Source of the DNA: an uncultured Bacilli bacterium
GTDB lineage: Bacteria; Bacillota_I; Bacilli_A; RF39; UBA660
DNA: 6,714 bases
Direction of reading: 5' to 3'
NCBI GenBank assembly: GCA_944372725.1
Contig: CALWAA010000057.1
Span: 1-6,714 of the forward strand
Both the position numbers and the translations under genes were made by a program. Positions 1-5,900 of the stretch are shown here, in pieces. How positions within the stretch are numbered: position 1 is the stretch's first letter; every line of letters begins with the position of its first letter. The notes below the pieces were generated by a model. That model saw only the letters and a program-made list of their open reading frames with translations, ran no database searches and was not told the origin of the DNA.

Positions 1-654
1 TCTACCATCTTTTAAAATAATTCCGTTTAAAGTATCATCATCTATTTTTAATGCAGTTACTTCGTTATTAAGTATTAATTCAATATTATCATTTTGGTTT
101 ACTTCTTCGATTAGAGTTTCTTCACCTCGAAATTCATCTCTTCTGTGGATAAGATATACTTTATTTACAATATTTGCCAAGTATAAAGCTTCACTTAAAG
201 CTGATGAACCGCCACCTATAACCGCTATGTCACTATTTTTGTAAAGAGCGCCATCGCATAGAGCACAAGTACTAATCCCTTTTCCTAAGAACTTTTCTTC
301 ATTTTCTAAACCTAACATTTTAGGACGTCGGCCACTGGCTATTAATAAGTATTTGGCTTCATAAACATTACTCGTTGTCTTTACTTTTTTGCTATCTTCA
401 TCTAAGGAAACGTCTGTTACTTTCTCAAGCTTGTATTCAATTCCTAACTTATTTACCTCTTCAAATAGATTGTAAGCTAAATCAGGTCCAGAGATAGAAC
501 TTAGACCAGGATAATTTTCAATTTTGCTTATTCCGTTAATGGTTCCGCCAGGTGCACTTCCTTCTAAAAGTAATACTTTCATGCCAGCACGATGAGCATA
601 GATACTAGCACTAATACCAGAAATACCCATACCAATTATTATTAAATCATACAT
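1..654 (-). CDS. trxB: Thioredoxin reductase (NADPH, FAD-dependent), N-terminal 218 residues; runs off the left edge
   Basis: The enzyme transfers electrons from NADPH through FAD and a redox-active Cys pair to thioredoxin in the cytoplasm. Translating the minus strand from ATG at 654-652 gives 218 residues open to the edge; the family is usually about 310, so roughly the last third is missing. Seen: the FAD-binding glycine motif IIIGMGISG (residues 5-13), the active-site pair CALCDG (Cys130, Cys133), the NADPH-binding glycine motif IGGGSSAL (146-153) and HRRDEFR (170-176), the basic motif that marks NADPH preference. The start overlaps the lgt stop (TAATG), and AAGGAG at 668-663 lies 8 bases upstream inside lgt, so translation is probably coupled to lgt. 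Oddities: CALC instead of the usual CATC, and GMGISG instead of GAGPAG, so a divergent member. Other FAD/NAD(P) reductases of the family are possible, but both cysteines and the spacing fit TrxB. Confidence 0.92.
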   Translation of the reverse strand, partial: MYDLIIIGMGISGISASIYAHRAGMKVLLLEGSAPGGTINGISKIENYPGLSSISGPDLAYNLFEEVNKLGIEYKLEKVTDVSLDEDSKKVKTTSNVYEAKYLLIASGRRPKMLGLENEEKFLGKGISTCALCDGALYKNSDIAVIGGGSSALSEALYLANIVNKVYLIHRRDEFRGEETLIEEVNQNDNIELILNNEVTALKIDDDTLNGIILKDGR

Positions 655-1478
655 TATTTTTTCTCCTTTTTTATTACTCTTCCCGCATTAATATCGTTAT
701 ATAAATTTTCATATTTGCCTTTTCTGCTTAAATAAATTAAATAAACTAAGCCAGTTATAAATAAAATGATTGATATAATTTGAGCTACTTTAAATCCTCC
801 AATCATAAGAGAGTCCGTACGCCATGCTTCAATAAAGAAACGACCTAGGCTATACCACATTAGATAGATACACGTTGTAGCTCCTACTTTAATATATTTT
901 AATCTTCTAATAATTAGTAAGATAATAAACCCAAGTAAACACCATAAAGATTCAAAATAGAATGTTGGTAAATAATATACACCACCGATGTTCATGCCAT
1001 CAATCACAAATTCTGGAATTAATAAATTCTTTAATTCTGTGTAGGTAGTTGCTATTCCATGAGCTTCCCCATTAAAGAAATTCCCCCATCTTCCTATCGC
1101 TTGTGCTAATATTAAACTTGGTGCAGCCATATCCAGTAATTTTAAGAAATTTAAGTGATATTTTTTGGCAAAGAAAAGAGCAGTTAACACGCCAGCAATA
1201 ATCCCACCATGAATGGCTAGACCACCATTCCATATGGCAAATATTTCTAATAAGTTATTACTGTAGTAAGAAAAATTAAAGATGATATAATAAAGTCTTG
1301 CTCCAATTATTCCCATAATAATAGCCCAAAAACATATATTAAAGATTAAATCTTTAGGATATTTAAATTTCTTTGCTTCTTTTTCTAATAAAATAAGTCC
1401 TATAACAATACCAATTAATATTAAAATAGAATACCACTGAATATCAATCCCAAAAATGGTAAATATGACTGGATTCAT
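654..1478 (-). CDS. lgt: Phosphatidylglycerol--prolipoprotein diacylglyceryl transferase
   Basis: Lgt moves a diacylglyceryl group from phosphatidylglycerol to the lipobox cysteine of prolipoproteins, the first step of lipoprotein maturation in the cytoplasmic membrane. Numbered from ATG at 1478 the protein has 274 residues, the normal family length, with about seven membrane segments. Family signatures are intact: WY at 15-16, GARLYY (59-64), HGGIIAG (90-96, the His equivalent to E. coli His103), the hallmark GRWGNFFNGEAHG (129-141, with Arg130, Asn133 and Glu138), and YSLGRFFIEAWR (209-220) holding Arg213 and Glu217. An ATG at 1490 would add four residues, but it lacks a ribosome binding site, while GAGG sits 6 bases before 1478, and family members typically begin MNP. 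It is the fourth gene of the operon, 23 bases after the GT-C gene, and its stop TAA overlaps the trxB start by one base. Confidence 0.96.
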   Translation of the reverse strand: MNPVIFTIFGIDIQWYSILILIGIVIGLILLEKEAKKFKYPKDLIFNICFWAIIMGIIGARLYYIIFNFSYYSNNLLEIFAIWNGGLAIHGGIIAGVLTALFFAKKYHLNFLKLLDMAAPSLILAQAIGRWGNFFNGEAHGIATTYTELKNLLIPEFVIDGMNIGGVYYLPTFYFESLWCLLGFIILLIIRRLKYIKVGATTCIYLMWYSLGRFFIEAWRTDSLMIGGFKVAQIISIILFITGLVYLIYLSRKGKYENLYNDINAGRVIKKEKK

Positions 1479-1483
1479 AAAAT

Positions 1484-1488
1484 TCCTC
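1484..1488 (-). promoter_or_regulatory. Ribosome binding site that decides the lgt start
   Basis: On the minus strand the order is ATGAGGAATTTTATG. The GAGGA (1488-1484) lies 5-6 bases before ATG 1478 and overlaps the competing ATG at 1490, which has no purine-rich site upstream. This supports 1478 as the true start. Confidence 0.7.
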
Positions 1489-1500
1489 ATTTCTAAAATT

Positions 1501-1506
1501 ATTATA
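1501..1506 (-). promoter_or_regulatory. Possible -10 box of an internal promoter for lgt-trxB
   Basis: A perfect TATAAT (1506-1501) overlaps the stop codon of the GT-C gene and would start transcription near 1494, giving a leader of about 16 bases to lgt. The region 17 bases upstream (TTTTAG on the minus strand) is a poor -35 box and there is no proper extended -10 (TGn). In such an AT-rich sequence a chance match is quite possible. An internal promoter would make sense, since lgt and trxB follow a broken gene. Confidence 0.3.
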
Positions 1507-2647
1507 CACTATTTTTTACTTTCCTAAAAGATAGAACTTTTTTGTCTAGTATATCTAATAATAAACTGATTATTACAATTAACATCAAACCAGAAAATAT
1601 CCATAAAGGCAAACAATTAAAGCCAAACAAATAAATGGAATATCCTGCTAGACTTGATAAGTTAATAATAAGGGGGATAAATATTTTTCTTCTATATAGA
1701 AAGTACCAAATTACGGATAGGATATCCGCCATAAACATGTATCTTTCATGCATAAATGGTAAGAAGTAAGTAGCAATTAAAACACTAAGTAAGGCAACAC
1801 TAATGATTTCTTTTCCCTCTATTTTCTTTTTCCTTTTGATAAAATATATTAGTAATCCTAAAAAAATAAGTCCGGTTATTATAAATAATATGTAACCAAT
1901 TGCCTTTATATTAGGTAAAAATGTGTAAATATTGGCTAGATTTCTTGTTAAATAAACAGAATAATTGGTTGTTTGTTCTAAATAAGTTGTAAAACAGTTT
2001 ATAAGAGGCATACCCATTATTAAAACCGGTAAACACATTAATATATTACCTAAAGGAATGAGTAAGAAATTAAAGATAGAAAACTTTTTATTAACAAAAT
2101 AAATAATAATATATAAGGGTAAAATAAAGATAAATTGTAATTTGAAACTAAAAGCAATTCCTAAGCTTAGAAAAGATAAGGAATATTTTTCTTTTATTAA
2201 TAAATATAGGGATAATAAAACAAAAGTTGTATATATACTATCACATTGTGCCCATACAGAACTATTTAAAATGATGGTTGGTAAGAATAAAATAACAATT
2301 CAACCTAAATAAGCATGTTTTGAATTAGTAAGTTTTTTTATAATTTTATAGCCAATCAAGCCCATTAATATATCAAATACTACTGATAACATTTTGATTT
2401 TTACTATAGCACTTCCTGGTAGGAATGTAAGTAAGTAGAGTAAAATTAAATATGGGGGATTGTAATTACCTAAACCACCAGCAATAGCACTTAAGCCTTC
2501 TTCCGAAATAATATTGTACCATCTCAGTGAGAGCCTTTTATAATCGCCACTTTTCAGCGAAAAAAAGAAGTATTTGATGAGAATACTTACTAAAATTAAA
2601 CTGATAAATAATATTGTCTTTTTGTTTATGCTTTTCTTATTCGTCAA
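1502..2647 (-). pseudogene. GT-C type membrane glycosyltransferase (Gpi18-like mannosyltransferase group), interrupted by an in-frame TGA
   Basis: Two open segments (2647-2303 and 2299-1505) lie in the same frame and are separated only by TGA at 2302-2300. Joined they make a 381-codon polytopic membrane protein. Seen: Lys-rich N-terminus and a first membrane helix (about 11-30); an acidic first-loop motif SGDYKR (33-38) with W43; YNPPYL (62-67); then, after the TGA (codon 116), NSSVWAQCDSIY (128-139); and HERY (300-303) before further helices. I recognise this order from lipid-linked-sugar-dependent GT-C enzymes; the acceptor is unknown. Residues 117-203 have no start codon of their own but keep the family motif, so the ancestral gene was continuous. 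The start appears to be TTG at 2647, directly after the TAA of the GT2 gene, with only a weak AAGAGAG upstream; no ATG is available nearby. Apart from the TGA no frameshift or deletion is visible, so the lesion is recent, read through, or a sequencing error. Without read-through the products would be a 115-residue stub and perhaps a 178-residue C-terminal piece from ATG 2038. Confidence 0.8.
2300..2302 (-). other. In-frame TGA inside the GT-C glycosyltransferase gene (codon 116)
   Basis: The codon context on the minus strand is CTA GGT TGA ATT GTT. It sits at the beginning of a hydrophobic segment. A Trp codon 16 codons later (2254-2252) is TGG, and all other Trp codons visible in the window are TGG. 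The five stop codons visible at gene ends are TAA (four) and TAG (one), so TGA is not used as a terminator in this small sample. Confidence 0.9.
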
Positions 2648-3592
2648 TTATTTCAACTCTCTTTCAATTATATATCTTGGTCTATGTTTGGTTTCACTAT
2701 ATATTTTACCCACATACTCACCAATTAAACCTACAGATACTAATTGAACTCCGCCAATAAACCAAATTGATAGCATAATAAATGCCCAACCATCCACTGT
2801 GTTACCAAGTATTTTTACAACAATGGTATAAATAATCATAATAATACTGATAAATAACATAATAAACCCTAAGGTTGTAATCATTTTAAGTGGTTTTACA
2901 CTGAATGAGGTTATTCCATCCCAAGCAAAAGATACCATTTTCTTGAGAGGATATTTAGATTCGCCAGCTGCTCTTTCTTTTCTCTCATAAGTTGCTACTG
3001 ATGTTTGAAAACCTATTAAAGGTACAATTCCTCTTAAAAATAAATTTACTTCATCAAAACGTTCTAGTTCATCTAGAGCTCTTTTGCTCATTAACCGGCA
3101 ATCCGCATGATTAAATACCACTTCTACACCCATTACTCTCATTAATTTGTAGAAAGATTCAGCTGTAAATCTTTTAAACCAGCTATCTTTTTTACGAGAA
3201 CTGCGAACTCCATAAACAATCTCCGAACCTTTATTATTTTCTTCAATCATTTTATCAATGACATTAATGTCATCTTGTAAGTCAGCATCCATACTAATAG
3301 TAATATCTGCATATTTCTTAGCAGTCATTAGTCCTGCTAGTAAAGCATTTTGGTGTCCTTTATTACGAGATAATTTCACACCAACAAATAAAGGGTCTTC
3401 ATTATGATATTCTTCGATAAGTTCCCAAGTTTTATCTTTTGAGCCATCATTTACAAACATTACTTTACTATCTTTGCTAATCTTATTCTCTTTTATTAGA
3501 TTATCCATCTTTTCTTTTAATTCTTTTTTGGTTAATGGTAATACTTCTTCTTCATTATAACAAGGTATTACTAAATATAATATTTTAGACAT
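2648..3592 (-). CDS. GtrB/DPM1-like polyprenyl-phosphate glycosyltransferase (GT2 family)
   Basis: This family transfers a sugar from a nucleotide sugar to undecaprenyl (or similar) phosphate on the cytoplasmic face, making the lipid-linked donor used by GT-C enzymes outside. The 314-residue protein is full length for the GtrB/CsbB group. Seen: the GT-A fold start VIPCYNEEEV (8-17), VNDGS (47-51), the metal-binding DADLQDD (102-108), HADCRLMS (162-169), LFLRG (184-188), the basic GESKYPLKKM motif (210-219), two C-terminal membrane helices (about 236-260 and 270-292) and the conserved tail GEYVGKIYSETKHRPRYII (291-309). GAGGTG (3603-3598) lies 5 bases before ATG 3592. It starts 28 bases after the GT39-like gene and its TAA directly abuts the TTG start of the GT-C gene. 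The sugar (glucose, GlcNAc, mannose or other) cannot be told from sequence. Sequence and codon use give no sign of damage. Confidence 0.9.
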   Translation of the reverse strand: MSKILYLVIPCYNEEEVLPLTKKELKEKMDNLIKENKISKDSKVMFVNDGSKDKTWELIEEYHNEDPLFVGVKLSRNKGHQNALLAGLMTAKKYADITISMDADLQDDINVIDKMIEENNKGSEIVYGVRSSRKKDSWFKRFTAESFYKLMRVMGVEVVFNHADCRLMSKRALDELERFDEVNLFLRGIVPLIGFQTSVATYERKERAAGESKYPLKKMVSFAWDGITSFSVKPLKMITTLGFIMLFISIIMIIYTIVVKILGNTVDGWAFIMLSIWFIGGVQLVSVGLIGEYVGKIYSETKHRPRYIIERELK

Positions 3593-3620
3593 TTTTACAC
3601 CTCACATTCATTATAGCAAC

Positions 3621-5795
3621 CTAATTCTTTTTTCTCAAGACTTTTGTCTTCTTTTTACTTATTATATACTCTCTTAAACTAATCCATTCAATTCCGAGTA
3701 TCAATACTGATAAAACAAGATAAGAGGCGATACTCATATAAGTTCTTTCACACTCATTATCTACTCTAAAAATAAAGGTATCACTGGTTTCTTCTTCATT
3801 TACATAAACAGAACCATTATTATAAGCTTTATAATACTCAGATTCATTATAAGTACCAACGCTTAACACAGACTCACCAGAAATTTTCGATAATTCAATG
3901 CGGTAACGAGTGTTTTTAGTAGGATTAATATCATCAAAGTTAAATTTAGGATTACTGCCATCTTTAATATTACTACTATTCAATTCTTCTTCTACTAATA
4001 ACTTATTATTATCGTCATATAATCTAAATAGATATATACTTTCTTCTTGTTCACTCTTATTATTTAGACGCACTCTTATTTCATTAAAGGTATCACTGGT
4101 TGTGAATGTTTGACTAACTTTATTTTCGCCTATTTCTATTTCTGTAAAGCCACGATAAGATAGCACTCTAATATCTTCATATGTATTTTTATCTAATGCA
4201 TATTTTGGAAAATTAATTGTTAGTAAAAGGAAAGTTATCAACATTAGGGCTATACTTCCTATTTTTAAAATTTGTTTTTTATGATGAGTTATATTTTTTA
4301 AAACTTTAGTTTTACTTTCCTTTTTTTCCTCTCCTATCATTTCTTCTTTATTTAGTTTAGAATAGATTAAACCTAAAGGAATAATCATCCATGGTAAGAA
4401 AGATAGGCTATATCTTTGAGCTGCTTCCCATATCATATAGAAGAGGATTGCTCCAAAAAGGCCAATATAAATTATTGCATCATAATGATACTCAATTTCT
4501 TTTTTTCTAAATATTTGGTATGCTCCTACAAGTATCATCAAACTGATATAGGTTTTTAATATTTGTAAGGTATATTTTAAGAATATATTGGTATTACCAT
4601 ACCCACCTAAATATTCATAAATACCAGTTCCATCAGCAGTATTATTTAATTTGGCATAAACACCATAATTGCCACTGGACCAAGTACGGGCTATTTTCAT
4701 ACCCTCTAACCTTATTAAACCAATGGGTCCTAGCTCACTCATTCTTTCCTTTATTACTTCGATGTTTGCTTCCGCTTTATCTTCTTTTGTTTCTTCATTA
4801 AATGTTAAATCATGGTCGGGACTATTGTAACCACCAGTGTATTCTTCATTTAAGCCCATCATAATCCAGTGTGTTATAGGAAATGAGGCATTTTTATCTA
4901 AATCTAGTTCAAAACTATTTTCTACTATTTTAAAACCAAAGAAACCTATTATTAAGCCTAAGAATAAAGCTAGGTATATTTTTAATTTATTGGTTACTTT
5001 TTTATTAATTAAGATATATCCTAAGCTAGCGATTAAAAGAATCACTACCACAATACGGACCTTTAAGCCTATTAAAAAAGTAATACCTGATAAAATTCCT
5101 AAGATTATCTTATTTCTTGGGCTAGTTTCTTTTATGCATTTAATTATTAAATAAAGCCCAATGACTGCGAATGGCATACATAGTGTATCGGTATAAAAAT
5201 AAGATGAATATAAATAAAAGATAGGATTTATTACCATGAATATTAAAGCAAGTAACCCGGCTTTTGGCCCCTTTAGTTCTTTTCCTATTAAATAAATGAA
5301 ATATCCAGTTAAAGCCATAAATAAGGCATTGAAAATAGTACCCATTAATAACACATTTGTGCATCCAAAGATACTTCCTATTTTAGTAAATCCATAAACA
5401 AATATTAGTAAAGGAATTTGATTGGTGTATTTAGAAAAGTAAGGTCCGGTTATAGTTAAGCTATTTTCACTCATCATACGATTAACGTATTCAATAATGT
5501 GAGATAAATCTGTAACAGATGATATTGGTAAAAATATGCCTATTAATAATAAACCGATAAAGAATAATATGCTTAGAATAATAGCAATTATCTTTATTTT
5601 TTTATCAGATAGTTTAGCTAGTTTTTTATAAATAAACTTAAATAAAAAGAATGTTATAATGGTACCAATTATTACAATTAAAGGTGATAGTTTTTGGTCT
5701 ATTCCATAAAAAGCGCTAACTACTGTAATATAGAAAAAAATAATCATTAGTATGCATATTATCACTTTATAGCTAACATTAAAAAACTTAGTCAT
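3621..5795 (-). CDS. GT39-like (GT-C) membrane glycosyltransferase with a C-terminal extracytoplasmic domain
   Basis: A 724-residue polytopic membrane protein, probably transferring a sugar from a lipid-phosphate donor to a surface acceptor outside the membrane. Seen: about 14-15 hydrophobic helices (e.g. 10-29, 38-57, 68-90, 148-170, 178-195, 228-290, 408-428, 438-455, 466-479, 508-527, 687-707); an acidic residue in an early outer loop (TD96LSH), typical of the GT-C catalytic Asp; YTDTL (201-205); a large outer loop (291-407) with THWIMMGLNEEY (308-319) and GGYNSPDHD; and EAAQRY (457-462) in the position of the HERY-type motif. Residues 528-686 form a soluble outer segment with alternating beta-strand-like stretches, plausibly a beta-sandwich or carbohydrate-binding module, held by a last helix and a Lys/Arg-rich cytosolic tail. 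ATG 5795 is preceded at 6 bases by AAAGAGGTG. It is the first gene of the operon behind a strong promoter. Stop codon is TAG. The family assignment is firm, the acceptor unknown. Confidence 0.85.
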   Translation of the reverse strand: MTKFFNVSYKVIICILMIIFFYITVVSAFYGIDQKLSPLIVIIGTIITFFLFKFIYKKLAKLSDKKIKIIAIILSILFFIGLLLIGIFLPISSVTDLSHIIEYVNRMMSENSLTITGPYFSKYTNQIPLLIFVYGFTKIGSIFGCTNVLLMGTIFNALFMALTGYFIYLIGKELKGPKAGLLALIFMVINPIFYLYSSYFYTDTLCMPFAVIGLYLIIKCIKETSPRNKIILGILSGITFLIGLKVRIVVVILLIASLGYILINKKVTNKLKIYLALFLGLIIGFFGFKIVENSFELDLDKNASFPITHWIMMGLNEEYTGGYNSPDHDLTFNEETKEDKAEANIEVIKERMSELGPIGLIRLEGMKIARTWSSGNYGVYAKLNNTADGTGIYEYLGGYGNTNIFLKYTLQILKTYISLMILVGAYQIFRKKEIEYHYDAIIYIGLFGAILFYMIWEAAQRYSLSFLPWMIIPLGLIYSKLNKEEMIGEEKKESKTKVLKNITHHKKQILKIGSIALMLITFLLLTINFPKYALDKNTYEDIRVLSYRGFTEIEIGENKVSQTFTTSDTFNEIRVRLNNKSEQEESIYLFRLYDDNNKLLVEEELNSSNIKDGSNPKFNFDDINPTKNTRYRIELSKISGESVLSVGTYNESEYYKAYNNGSVYVNEEETSDTFIFRVDNECERTYMSIASYLVLSVLILGIEWISLREYIISKKKTKVLRKKN

Positions 5796-5829
5796 AAGTT
5801 ACACCTCTTTGAGTTATTTAATTAACAAT

Positions 5830-5858
5830 ATTATATCTATAAACTATATAAATTTCAA
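5830..5858 (-). promoter_or_regulatory. Sigma-A-type promoter of the glycosyltransferase-lgt-trxB operon
   Basis: The minus strand shows -35 TTGAAA (5858-5853), a 17-base spacer and a perfect -10 TATAAT (5835-5830). Transcription should start near 5823, leaving a leader of about 28 bases with the AAAGAGGTG ribosome binding site. It lies just downstream of the terminator of the previous gene, so the operon is transcribed independently. No operator or riboswitch fits in the short leader. Confidence 0.78.
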
Positions 5859-5868
5859 TATATCTAAT

Positions 5869-5900
5869 AAAAGAAAAAACACTAGTTAAAACTAATGTTT
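5869..5900 (-). terminator. Intrinsic terminator of the DUF6273-type gene
   Basis: On the minus strand an 11-base arm AAACATTAGTT (5900-5890), a two-base centre and the complementary arm AACTAGTGTTT (5887-5877, one U-G pair) form a hairpin; its weak inner A-U pairs probably open into a larger loop. It is followed at once by a T-rich run TTTCTTTT (5876-5869), continuous with the three T of the stem. The stem begins within the last two bases of the TAA stop codon. The stem is AU-rich, as usual for such a genome. Confidence 0.75.

Noticed and set aside
2300..2302. Selenocysteine at the in-frame TGA
   Set aside because: The position lies at the start of a membrane segment of a glycosyltransferase, with no redox role known for the family. 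I saw no convincing stem-loop just downstream in this AT-rich stretch.
3910..5154. Plus-strand open frames at 3910-4113 and 4837-5154
   Set aside because: They lie antisense inside the intact GT39-like gene. Their translations are low-complexity Leu/Ser/Ile/Lys stretches without motifs, and no ribosome binding site was evident, so they are shadows.
5140..5364. Minus-strand open frame in another frame of the GT39-like gene
   Set aside because: Fully contained in the real gene, which shows continuous membrane helices there. The alternative frame has no recognisable motif.
5869..5900. The hairpin after the DUF6273 gene as the cruciform that accompanies retroelement homing
   Set aside because: It is about 70 bases from the end of the candidate variable region and is followed by a T-run at the gene end, so an ordinary terminator explains it better.
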